In this document: in pieces, positions 1 to 6,459 of the stretch
Layout: the number at the start of each line of letters is the position of its first letter
Numbering within the stretch: the first letter of the stretch is position 1
Assembly (NCBI GenBank): GCA_015491145.1
Contig: WFWM01000082.1
Span: 1 to 7,897 of the forward strand
Length of the DNA: 7,897 bases
Origin: Patescibacteria group bacterium
Lineage (GTDB): Bacteria > Patescibacteriota > Minisyncoccia > Phycocordibacterales > UBA12088
Reading direction: 5' to 3'
Made by a program: the position numbers and the translations under genes
The notes under the pieces: model-generated
The model's database searches: none
What the model was told of the DNA's origin: nothing
Seen by the model: the letters and a program-made list of their open reading frames with translations, nothing else

Positions 1-142
1 ATGCATCTCGTAAGCGACCCGTGGATCCACCGCTGTCAGAGACCGGCACGAGCGCGGTGAGGTGCGCCTCCGGCAGGGCGCCCTTGATCCCACGCAGCAC
101 GGCAAACGAACCGGTTCCTCCGCCAACGACACACACACGCAT
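1..142 (-). CDS. yvcK: YvcK/CofD-like protein, N-terminal fragment (cut by window edge)
   Basis: The visible 47 residues start MRVCVVGGGTGSFAVLRG and end in SDSGGSTGRLRDA. Both blocks are hallmarks of the YvcK/CofD-like fold: a Rossmann-type GGGTG loop near residues 8-12 and the (S/T)DxGGSxGRLR loop around residues 34-45. Family knowledge: YvcK proteins bind UDP-GlcNAc and influence cell-wall synthesis and growth on gluconeogenic carbon sources. CofD relatives transfer 2-phospho-lactate in F420 synthesis, but the GGSTGRLR version fits the YvcK branch better. An in-frame ATG at 157 would add five residues (MSATC). I prefer 142 because family members normally begin just before the first beta strand. 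Neither start has a clear Shine-Dalgarno. It follows the last glycosyltransferase by 52 nt (37 nt from the upstream ATG) and is probably the same transcript. The rest of the gene lies beyond base 1. Confidence 0.85.
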   Translation of the reverse strand, partial: MRVCVVGGGTGSFAVLRGIKGALPEAHLTALVPVSDSGGSTGRLRDA

Positions 143-194
143 ACACGTTGCGCTCATTAAAGGAAGAACGCCAGAGGAAACGAGATGGTAACGG

Positions 195-1397
195 TTAACC
201 AGCAACTGCGCGGCCAAGGTAGGAGAGAAATCGCTCCTTGTATTGATCCCGTTCCATCATCTGACCGAGCGCTCCGAGCACTCGTTCCCGCGCGTTGATT
301 CCCAAGAGCCGCCGAGCTCGGTGGTCAGAAAGGAGGGTAATGAGATGGCGGGCAAGCCCCTCGGCATCTCCCACCGAAGCAACGAGCACCTCTTCCTCCT
401 CCGGACGCAACACTTCCCCCACTATCCCCACATCGGTGGCAACAATAGGCCGCTTCGAGAGCGCCGCCTCCACGAGCACCCGACCAAACCCTTCGTACGA
501 GGAAGTGAGCAGGAACGCATCCGCCCCGGCAATCCACTCCAACGGATCCTCCTGCCACCCTGCAAACACCACCGCCTCTGCAATGCCGAGATGCTGCGCA
601 TACCGCTGCCACTGCTTGCGCAATGGCCCGTCGCCTACCATCACGAGCCCCGCCTTCGGATCCTGCTGGAAGAGCCGTTGAAAAGCAGCAAGCGCTACTT
701 CCCCCCCCTTCTCCTCCGTCATTCTCCCTACCCACACGACGATGAAGTTGAACTGCGGAAACCGACTGTGCAGCGAAGGCATCTGGGGTACACGTTGGAG
801 TATCCCTTCCACATCTATCCACACGGGAAGTTGCACAATCCGACGCTCATCCACGCCAAACGACTGCACGAGGCCGCGCGCCACGCGTTGCGAAACCGCA
901 CGGACTGCGCGGCTCTCCTGAAAGTGTCTTGTCGCCTGCTGCCGCAGTTTCCGCCGAAGCCATCCATTCCAAGGGAACCACGGGCTCGCGTAATCGGTGT
1001 GCGCCTCAACGGCAAGCGCCGCCCCTGTCTCCCGCGCCACCGCTTTCCCCACCATTCCCCGCCAGAGCGGATCCTGCGCTACAACGAGCTGCGGCAACGG
1101 TTGCGTATGAGACAAGGCGGTGCGAAGACGACGCATACCGAGCCACACCCCCAACGGCGTTCGGGCGCACACACCGAAGTGATGCACAGCAAGCGAAGAG
1201 GAGGGTATCTGAGCCTCACTCCCGCCTCGCGGGCACGCACCGCGCGTTACCACAACGATAGAAAGCTGCTCCGTCGCTCCCTCCCACAGCCACGCAATAC
1301 GCTGGATGGTTGATCCCTCCCGCTCCAACAGAGACCGGTCTGCAGAAACGAGCACAGCGTGGCGCATAGGGAGCAAGGTTGCATCAGGGAAAGCCAT
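195..1397 (-). CDS. GT4-family glycosyltransferase (third of three)
   Basis: A retaining GT-B glycosyltransferase of family GT4, cytoplasmic, expected to move a sugar from a nucleotide donor to a glycan or lipid-linked acceptor. The C-terminal donor domain is clear: WVGRMTEEKGG at residues 222-231 (phosphate-binding R225 and K230), VGDGP at 254-258, FAGW at 278-281, and the EX7E motif SYEGFGRVLVEA with E302 and E310. The N-terminal acceptor domain has the SADRSLLEREGS type of start (residues 18-30) rather than a GG loop; I recall this pattern from CPR glycosyltransferases. Length is 400 aa, normal for the family. A second ATG at 1367 gives MRHAVLVSADRS and removes ten unconserved residues; it is equally plausible, as neither start has a good Shine-Dalgarno. 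The gene starts 9 nt after the previous stop and ends in TAA. An eight-G run lies inside the K-G-G codons. Sugar and linkage cannot be told. Confidence 0.93.
   Translation of the reverse strand: MAFPDATLLPMRHAVLVSADRSLLEREGSTIQRIAWLWEGATEQLSIVVVTRGACPRGGSEAQIPSSSLAVHHFGVCARTPLGVWLGMRRLRTALSHTQPLPQLVVAQDPLWRGMVGKAVARETGAALAVEAHTDYASPWFPWNGWLRRKLRQQATRHFQESRAVRAVSQRVARGLVQSFGVDERRIVQLPVWIDVEGILQRVPQMPSLHSRFPQFNFIVVWVGRMTEEKGGEVALAAFQRLFQQDPKAGLVMVGDGPLRKQWQRYAQHLGIAEAVVFAGWQEDPLEWIAGADAFLLTSSYEGFGRVLVEAALSKRPIVATDVGIVGEVLRPEEEEVLVASVGDAEGLARHLITLLSDHRARRLLGINARERVLGALGQMMERDQYKERFLSYLGRAVAG
701..708 (-). repeat. Eight-base G homopolymer inside glycosyltransferase gene
   Basis: On the coding strand the codons AAG GGG GGG GAA create a run of eight G within the phosphate-binding loop (K230-G-G-E). 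The frame is intact on both sides. A gain or loss of one G would destroy the C-terminal donor-binding domain. It is the longest homopolymer I noticed in the window. Confidence 0.9.
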
Positions 1398-1406
1398 ACC
1401 GCACCA

Positions 1407-2573
1407 TTATGCCCCACCAACCTCCTTCAGTACCGCAATCACACCTTCCCCTTCCGCTGCGGCACGTTGCATGAGGGAACGAGCCCGCTGCGCCGCACGA
1501 TTGGCGATGATATGGCGATCACGCTCCGGCAACTGCAGCACGCGGTTGATTGCAGCAGCGAGCGCTCTGGGGTTCTTCGGCGGCACGAGGAATCCGCTCC
1601 TGCCATCCTCCACCACCTCGGGGTTTCCTCCGCAACGCGAGGCTACCACCGGCGTTCCAAGCAGCATCGCTTCAAGTAAGGTATGGGAAAGGCCCTCGTA
1701 GAGCGAGGGCAGCACGAGCACATCGGCTGCTTCAAGGTAGCGGTGCGTCGTCTCGGCAGGGAGCGCGCCGGCAAATTGCACGGCCTCTTTGAGCCCCTCC
1801 AGTTGCGCGAGCGCTGCAAGCCGTTCCCGCTCCGGTCCGTCTCCGACGAGAATGAGGCGGGCAGGAGGGTGGGTGCGACGAACGATCCGCAATGCTTGAA
1901 TCGCGTCACCGAACCGCTTCCATGGAACGAGGCGCCCTACCCCAACGAGAAGCGGCCCTTCGATTCCCATCACCGCCCGAAGTGCTGCCTTATTGCCGGA
2001 AGCGTGCGGCATTGACGGGATGCTTGGAACCACACGAATACGCGCATCAGAAACCCCCCAACACCGCACGAGGCGCGCCACAAACCAACTCGGCACAACC
2101 ACAACCGTTGCCTGCTGCGCCACCCACCGCTGCACCCACGCCAACAGCCGCACCCGCAGCGGCGCATGCCGCCATCTTCCACACGCGAACTGTTCCACAT
2201 CGTCGATGACAGCCCCGCGCAGCATCCCCTGCTCCCACGCAAAATCTCCCGGAACCCGCAGCACGAGCGGGATACGCTGCAGCCTCGCGACTACTGCCGC
2301 AGGCGCACCCACCGAGAACGGATCGAGCGCATAGAGCAGCCGCGCTCCCCGAGCAGCGCGCCACAGGCGGAAGAGGTACGCGAGGTGGCGCAGCCCTGCA
2401 GGCAGATGCCGCACTTTCCAGAACCCTACTACCGATACCGCGATAGATGGCAGACGCTTCGGCACCTCTCGCAAAAACCAACGCAGGTGACTTGCCGGCC
2501 CGCCACTTTCCGTGGGAGCGAGTGGAGCAGCAACAGGAATGCGGATTTTCCGTTCCTGCACAGGTTGCACCAT
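1407..2573 (-). CDS. GT4-family glycosyltransferase (second of three)
   Basis: A 388-aa retaining GT-B enzyme of family GT4, likely cytoplasmic and part of surface-glycan assembly. The N-terminal domain carries the glycine loop PTESGGPASHL at about residues 20-30, and a RVPGDFAWEQG segment at 106-116 that I recall from other CPR glycosyltransferases. The donor domain shows GVGRLVPWKR (R214, K219), VGDGPER at 243-249, and a canonical EX7E motif, YEGLSHTLLEA with E293 and E301, then GTPVVAS and GGNPEVV. The reading frame is open to an ATG at 2648, but I chose the ATG at 2573. The extra 25 residues are Arg/Ser-rich and overlap the upstream gene. The 2573 start also has GAGG eight bases upstream and begins 10 nt after the upstream stop. 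It ends in TAA, 9 nt before the next glycosyltransferase. Donor and acceptor are unknown. Confidence 0.93.
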   Translation of the reverse strand: MVQPVQERKIRIPVAAPLAPTESGGPASHLRWFLREVPKRLPSIAVSVVGFWKVRHLPAGLRHLAYLFRLWRAARGARLLYALDPFSVGAPAAVVARLQRIPLVLRVPGDFAWEQGMLRGAVIDDVEQFACGRWRHAPLRVRLLAWVQRWVAQQATVVVVPSWFVARLVRCWGVSDARIRVVPSIPSMPHASGNKAALRAVMGIEGPLLVGVGRLVPWKRFGDAIQALRIVRRTHPPARLILVGDGPERERLAALAQLEGLKEAVQFAGALPAETTHRYLEAADVLVLPSLYEGLSHTLLEAMLLGTPVVASRCGGNPEVVEDGRSGFLVPPKNPRALAAAINRVLQLPERDRHIIANRAAQRARSLMQRAAAEGEGVIAVLKEVGGA

Positions 2574-2581
2574 ACCCGATG

Positions 2582-2585
2582 CCTC
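2582..2585 (-). promoter_or_regulatory. Shine-Dalgarno overlapping the upstream stop codon
   Basis: The coding strand reads TTGAGG, then eight bases, then the ATG at 2573. The GAGG shares two bases with the TGA stop (2584-2586) of the preceding glycosyltransferase. Ribosomes finishing the upstream gene therefore release on top of this site, which suggests translational coupling. It also decides the start of the downstream gene. Confidence 0.6.
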
Positions 2586-3795
2586 AAGATGCCGTCGGCG
2601 CCGCCCCCACGAGCGGGAGGAAGCATCGCTCCTCCATCTCTTGGGCAATACGCTCCCACCGGTAGCGACGCTGGACCCACGCCTGCGCCTGCGTGGCTAC
2701 CTGACGCACCTCCTCCGGATGGGCAATGAGGTGCCGAATCGTGCGAGCGAGATCCTCCGGATCCTCCGGACGCACTGCCCAGCCGGTTGCCCCTTCCACA
2801 GCGCGCCGCGCATCAATGAGAATGTCCCGCAAACCCCCCACCTGCGTGGCCACCACAGGCAAGCCGGCAGCCATTGCAGAGAGGAACGAGTTGCCCAATC
2901 CTTCTGAACGAGAGGGTCCTACAAAGAAATCGACCACCGACGGATGTCTCCAGCGGGCGACTTCATGGCGCGGCAACTGGCCGAGGAACACGACACGCTC
3001 CGCAACCCCCAGCTCCTGCGCGAGCGACTCGAGGCGACCGCGGTCCGGACCACCCCCCGCAACGACGTAGCGCACTCGCGGGGGAAGCTGCGTGAGTGCA
3101 TGGAGAACGATGTCGTGCCCCTTCTGATGGACGAGGCGCGCCGCATTGAAGAGGACGATATCTTCAGGGCCGGATACCACCTGCGATCGCAGTCGCTTCG
3201 CTCCCTGCTCGGTGAGCCGCACATTCCACTGCTCCTCATCCACCGCATTTGGAATGACCTCGACGCGACCTTCCCTTCCCCGACGCTTCGGCCACTGTGC
3301 GAGCGCCGAGGATATAGCGTGCACCACCCGAGCGTGGCGCAACCCGTAGTCAAGAATCGGGAGCATCGGGCGTACCCACCACCGCCGGAATACCGTCTCG
3401 TAAGGGTCACCATCCTGCAGCGAGAGGAGCCACGGCGTTCGTACCCCCCCGAAATATGCGAGCACGACCGGCACGAGCATATACGTCATCACCGCCCACA
3501 TTGCGATGAAAGGGTCCTCACGAGAAAGGTGCCGCAACCGAACTGCAGCCTCGAGGAGAAAGCGCGCTTTTGCCCGATGAGATGCGCCGTTGCCGATTCG
3601 GATTACGCGGATTCCTTCCATTTCCTCTTCTCGCGGAAGCGACGCATCAAACGCGAGGGTGAGCACACTGAAGCGCCAGCCTTGTCGCGCGAGGCGGGAG
3701 GCAACCTCACGCACCGCAGTTTCCGCGCCGCTCTCAAATGGCGTGAAGGCAAGGGATACCACGGCAATATGCCGCGCACCAGGTGGATGGCTCAT
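2584..3795 (-). CDS. GT4-family glycosyltransferase (first of three), altered EX7E motif
   Basis: A 403-aa GT-B, GT4-type glycosyltransferase. The N-terminal domain has the loop LAFTPFESGAETAVREV at about residues 15-31 and a SLQDGDPYE segment at 125-133. The donor domain follows: NAARLVHQKG at 217-226 (R220, K225), GGGPDR at 247-252, FLGQLPR at 270-276, then SRSEGLGNSFLSAMAAG. In this last motif the first glutamate is E298, but the second EX7E position is Ser306 (codon TCT). Family members usually have EGLGNSFLEAM there, so donor binding may be changed. The start is certain: the ATG overlaps the TGA of the epimerase gene as ATGA, with a purine-rich GGAAGGGG just upstream (3797-3804). It ends in TGA over the Shine-Dalgarno of the next gene. 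The donor sugar cannot be deduced. Confidence 0.93.
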   Translation of the reverse strand: MSHPPGARHIAVVSLAFTPFESGAETAVREVASRLARQGWRFSVLTLAFDASLPREEEMEGIRVIRIGNGASHRAKARFLLEAAVRLRHLSREDPFIAMWAVMTYMLVPVVLAYFGGVRTPWLLSLQDGDPYETVFRRWWVRPMLPILDYGLRHARVVHAISSALAQWPKRRGREGRVEVIPNAVDEEQWNVRLTEQGAKRLRSQVVSGPEDIVLFNAARLVHQKGHDIVLHALTQLPPRVRYVVAGGGPDRGRLESLAQELGVAERVVFLGQLPRHEVARWRHPSVVDFFVGPSRSEGLGNSFLSAMAAGLPVVATQVGGLRDILIDARRAVEGATGWAVRPEDPEDLARTIRHLIAHPEEVRQVATQAQAWVQRRYRWERIAQEMEERCFLPLVGAAPTAS

Positions 3796-4664
3796 ACCCC
3801 TTCCGCTTGCCGGAGAGCCTGATCGAGGTAGTCCCGCAGCGAGGTGCGCGGCTTCCAGCCAAGTGCACGGAGTGAGGAAGGGTCCCCCTCTGACGCCTCC
3901 CGGTTCCCTTGCCGCGGCGGAAGCATCGTGACGGGGCCTCCGATAAGTTCGGCAAGCTCGAGAATGGAGAGCTCTTCGTCAGCGCATACGTGGTACTCGC
4001 CGGGCACCCCTTTCTCAGCGATGAGGAGAAGCCCTTCCACCGCATCCTCCACGAAGGTGAAGTGGCGGCGTTGGGTGCCGGGGGAGACGACGGTGAGCGG
4101 CTCGCCAGCACGACGCTGGGCAAGGAAGCGCGCCACAACCGTTCCCCGCTCCCCTTCAGGTTCGCGCGGGCCATAGACATTGTAGAGGTACGCCACTGCC
4201 CCCGGCAGGCCGAACCATTTTCCATAGAGCGCAACGAGCTGCGCCATCGTCGCCTTGGCAAATGAGTAGGGAGTGAGTGTTGCCCCCTCTTCCCCCCGCG
4301 CGAAGCGGGTGGAGGATCCCACGTAGATAAGCGGCGCGTGTGGGGCATTCGTGCGCCACCACTCCAACACCGCCGGCGTGCCCGAGAGATTGAGGTCCCA
4401 CACGAGTTGCGGCTCATTGAGGGACGATTCGACGCGAGCGTACTCTCCCAAGTGAAAGATGCAATCGGGCGTCTCCGGAATGAGGCGGGCGATATCCCGA
4501 GTGTGCCCGCGTCGATACTCCGCCCCCGGAATGTGGTTGTCCTCCGAACCGGTTACGTAGTTGTCCAGCGAGATCACCCTCCACCCTTCTTTAAGCAGGC
4601 GCTCTACCAAGTGAGAACCGACGAATCCCGCCCCTCCCGTCACCACTGCTGTTTTCTTTGCCAT
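3792..4664 (-). CDS. NAD-dependent sugar-nucleotide epimerase/dehydratase (extended SDR)
   Basis: A 290-aa extended short-chain dehydrogenase/reductase that should rearrange a nucleotide-activated sugar (4-epimerisation or dehydration) in the cytoplasm, feeding the three glycosyltransferases downstream. Visible motifs: the Rossmann dinucleotide loop GGAGFVGSH at residues 10-18; LDNY with D34 for the NAD ribose; HLGEYARVESS at 71-81; VGSST at 115-119 supplying the catalytic Ser/Thr; YSFAK with Y133 and K137 as the YxxxK pair; NVYGPRE at 162-168; and SPGTQRRHFTFVEDAVEG at 194-211, the substrate-binding part. The reading frame is open to an ATG at 4892, but that 76-residue extension is low-complexity and lies over the lamin-tail gene. 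The ATG at 4664 sits directly before the first beta strand (MAKKTAVVTGG), with a weak GTAGGGTAGGG upstream. It begins 20 nt after the lamin-tail stop and overlaps the next gene as ATGA. The exact substrate is unknown. Confidence 0.93.
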   Translation of the reverse strand: MAKKTAVVTGGAGFVGSHLVERLLKEGWRVISLDNYVTGSEDNHIPGAEYRRGHTRDIARLIPETPDCIFHLGEYARVESSLNEPQLVWDLNLSGTPAVLEWWRTNAPHAPLIYVGSSTRFARGEEGATLTPYSFAKATMAQLVALYGKWFGLPGAVAYLYNVYGPREPEGERGTVVARFLAQRRAGEPLTVVSPGTQRRHFTFVEDAVEGLLLIAEKGVPGEYHVCADEELSILELAELIGGPVTMLPPRQGNREASEGDPSSLRALGWKPRTSLRDYLDQALRQAEGV

Positions 4665-4684
4665 GTGCCCTACCCTACCACGAT

Positions 4685-6328
4685 TCACGGAAACAGGTGG
4701 AACGATCGGGCTTCCTGTTGTGCCGCCGCTGCATCTCGCTCCTTCGCCCCCGACTTTGCTCCTTGCGTTGCCTTCCCCTTGCTCCCTTTGGCCCCCTTTT
4801 CTCTGCCCAACAAGGGAGAGACGGTGGAGGCATCGCCTGCCGGCGAAATGGCTTCCTCCGCTTGCAGTAAGAACCGGGATCCGAGAAACCACGCGACCGC
4901 CACACTCCCTCCCACTACGAAAAGGAGGGTAGCGAGAGGAATGTGCTTCGGCAGAGAGGAAAACGATACTGCTGCAGCAACCTCAGCCGGCGGCAGCTGC
5001 GGCGGATCTGGCAGGGATTGTTCCACTCCGCCTCTTGCTGCGGCAGCCTCCGATCGCTCCCGCACGCGAGGATGGGCCCCTTGATCTCGTCGAAGCCCTT
5101 GCGCGGTTTTCTGCGCCGGCTCCTCCTCGTGCTGCTCAACCTTCGCTTTCCTCTGTTGCTGCTGCCGATGTGCACTTCTGTGGGGTCGATCGGGAACATC
5201 GTGCGGCACTTCCGCTTTCGAAACAGCAGCCTGGCGAAACGACACTGATGAGGATGCCGCAGGAAGCAGCGCAACGGGAAGGCCGTTCGGATAGGACAGC
5301 GAAACCTCTTCAGGCCCGTTCGGTGCCAGCCCGGTTATTTCCCTCGGAAACCGCACGCGCGCTCCGGGGGCAAGGAGCGTGTCTTCGGGGATGGTGAATG
5401 AATCTCCTCCCGTAAGAGTAATTTGCCACCCCCCTACATCAGCGACTTCACTGCTCTGGTTGGCGAGGGTGATCCACTCCCGCGTCGCTTCTGGAATACT
5501 CAAGCGAGCCTCGCGCACGGTGAGGGTCAGTTGGGCACGCCTCGTTGTGCGTGCCCCCTCCCTGCCGACGGTAAGCGCCACCACATAGGTGCCCGGGTAG
5601 CGGTACGTGTGGGTCGGCGCCTCTTCCCGACTCCGTGCTCCATCGCCAAAGCTCCAGTAGGTCCAGAAACCGCGCTCTAGGAGTTTCCCACTTTCCTTGT
5701 TCCACACTCGAGGCAGGAAGCGAATCGGCGTCCCCGCAAGCGAGGTGGTATGGGAGACTTCAATACGCACCACCCAAGGCAGCGGTTCTTCAAGCGGAGC
5801 CGTCGTTGGCGCATAGGAAGGCGCAGCCTGTGTCGCGGAGCTCGTTGCCTGCTGGGTGCTACTTGATCCTCCTGTAGAGGGTGATGAGGAAGTGGCGGAG
5901 GAAGTTGCAGCACTCCCGCTGGAAGGAGCGGGGGCGAGGATGCCGGGAGTCGGTGGCGCCGTGAACCAAGCTGCCGTCTTTGCCGATCGCTGGAGGGTTT
6001 CCTTTGTCGCGTTATCCCCACCAATTGCCCACCCCTGCGATCCATCGACGAGATCAACGATCGTGCCAGAGGCGTTGCGCAACTCCAACACCTCCCCCTT
6101 ATTGGAGAGCGCTCCGGTGTAGATGAGGAACGCGCTCACAGAGGGCACGGTGGCATCAGAGGTTCGCTCGAGAACGACGACCTCGTTCGGCGCGAGCGTG
6201 CCCGAGAGCGAGATGGAAGGTGAACCATCCCGCGCCTTGAGCGTCCACCCGCTCACATCGACAGGCACCGATGCGTCGTTCACGAGCTCTATCCACTCAT
6301 GGTTGGGCGATTGCGCATCCCCATCCAT
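4685..6328 (-). CDS. Lamin-tail / PKD / lamin-tail surface protein, body (signal peptide out of frame)
   Basis: This 547-codon frame holds most of a secreted, membrane-anchored protein. Domains in order: a lamin-tail (LTD) domain at residues 1-125 (HEWIELVND, SGWTLKA, GGDNATKETLQR, PPTPG); a Ser/Thr/Ala/Pro linker at about 132-180; a PKD domain at about 184-271 (YWSFGDG, HTYRYPGTYVVALTV); a second LTD-like domain at about 274-355 (REWITLANQ, GGWQITL); a Gln/Glu/Lys/Arg-rich linker at 380-450; one membrane helix at about 463-488; and a 60-residue Gly/Lys/Ala tail. LTD and PKD are beta-sandwich modules typical of extracellular proteins. LTD is often found with surface nucleases or ComEC-like proteins. 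The nominal ATG at 6328 falls inside the first beta strand of the first LTD domain. The missing SEVAWMG strand and a signal peptide lie just upstream in another frame. Joining them at 6319 gives about 591 aa. The stop is TGA, 20 nt before the epimerase. Confidence 0.85.
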   Translation of the reverse strand: MDGDAQSPNHEWIELVNDASVPVDVSGWTLKARDGSPSISLSGTLAPNEVVVLERTSDATVPSVSAFLIYTGALSNKGEVLELRNASGTIVDLVDGSQGWAIGGDNATKETLQRSAKTAAWFTAPPTPGILAPAPSSGSAATSSATSSSPSTGGSSSTQQATSSATQAAPSYAPTTAPLEEPLPWVVRIEVSHTTSLAGTPIRFLPRVWNKESGKLLERGFWTYWSFGDGARSREEAPTHTYRYPGTYVVALTVGREGARTTRRAQLTLTVREARLSIPEATREWITLANQSSEVADVGGWQITLTGGDSFTIPEDTLLAPGARVRFPREITGLAPNGPEEVSLSYPNGLPVALLPAASSSVSFRQAAVSKAEVPHDVPDRPHRSAHRQQQQRKAKVEQHEEEPAQKTAQGLRRDQGAHPRVRERSEAAAARGGVEQSLPDPPQLPPAEVAAAVSFSSLPKHIPLATLLFVVGGSVAVAWFLGSRFLLQAEEAISPAGDASTVSPLLGREKGAKGSKGKATQGAKSGAKERDAAAAQQEARSFHLFP

Positions 6329-6459
6329 GCCACCTCACTCACCCACACTGCAGCTGCTGCTTGCCACGGCAACAAGAGGAAGCCGGCAAGTGAAAGGATA
6401 TTCGTCCACCTAGCGATCGCGCGTGGAAGCGTGTGAATGTTACGGAGAGGACGAGTCAT
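6289..6459 (-). CDS. N-terminal part of the lamin-tail gene: signal peptide and first LTD strand, then frameshift
   Basis: The 56-codon frame begins MTRPLRNIHT at 6459, overlapping the end of the ATPase gene by 20 nt. It encodes a classic signal peptide: a basic start through about residue 18, a hydrophobic core (ILSLAGFLLLP), and AAAA as a likely cleavage zone near residue 37. This is followed by VWVSEVAWMG, the usual opening strand of an LTD domain. After codon 47 (GGG, 6321-6319) the family pattern continues only in the frame of the downstream body (DAQSPNHEWIEL). Staying in this frame gives nine more unrelated residues and a TAG at 6289. A GAGGAG lies immediately before the ATG, closer than is ideal. 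I read this as the 5' end of the lamin-tail gene, not as an independent gene. Confidence 0.75.
   Translation of the reverse strand: MTRPLRNIHTLPRAIARWTNILSLAGFLLLPWQAAAAVWVSEVAWMGMRNRPTMSG
6319..6322 (-). other. Apparent single-base deletion (frameshift) in a G run
   Basis: The coding strand reads GCA TGG ATG GGG ATG. With one more G it would read ATG GGG GAT GCG CAA, giving SEVAWMG-DAQSPNHEWIEL, a continuous LTD opening. Four G are present where five would restore the frame. The cause could be a real mutation, a base-call or assembly error, or ribosomal slippage. Confidence 0.75.

Noticed and set aside
193..200. The 8-bp palindrome GGTTAACC at the end of the third glycosyltransferase as a terminator or operator
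   Set aside because: Too short for a stable hairpin, no T-run follows, and it overlaps the stop codon; most likely chance.
243..1313. A 356-codon open frame on the plus strand opposite the third glycosyltransferase
   Set aside because: It is rich in His, Pro and Arg with no recognisable domain, as expected for the antisense of a GC-rich gene. The minus-strand gene carries all GT4 motifs.
2574..2648. A 25-residue N-terminal extension of the second glycosyltransferase
   Set aside because: Arg/Ser-rich, overlaps the upstream coding region; the ATG at 2573 has a Shine-Dalgarno and follows the stop.
2750..2769. Tandem ATCCTCCGG repeat in the first glycosyltransferase
   Set aside because: Two copies only, explained by the Glu-Asp-Pro-Glu-Asp codons; no sign of a repeat array or mobile element.
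2944..3822. A 292-codon plus-strand frame opposite the first glycosyltransferase
   Set aside because: Arg/His/Pro-rich, no motif, entirely antisense to a gene with clear conserved motifs.
4665..4892. A 76-residue N-terminal extension of the epimerase
   Set aside because: Gly/Arg-rich and unlike any SDR N-terminus. It overlaps the lamin-tail gene, and the Rossmann strand starts right after the ATG at 4664.
4338..5084. A 248-codon plus-strand frame across the epimerase/lamin-tail junction
   Set aside because: Low-complexity composition, no domain, spans two real genes in antisense.
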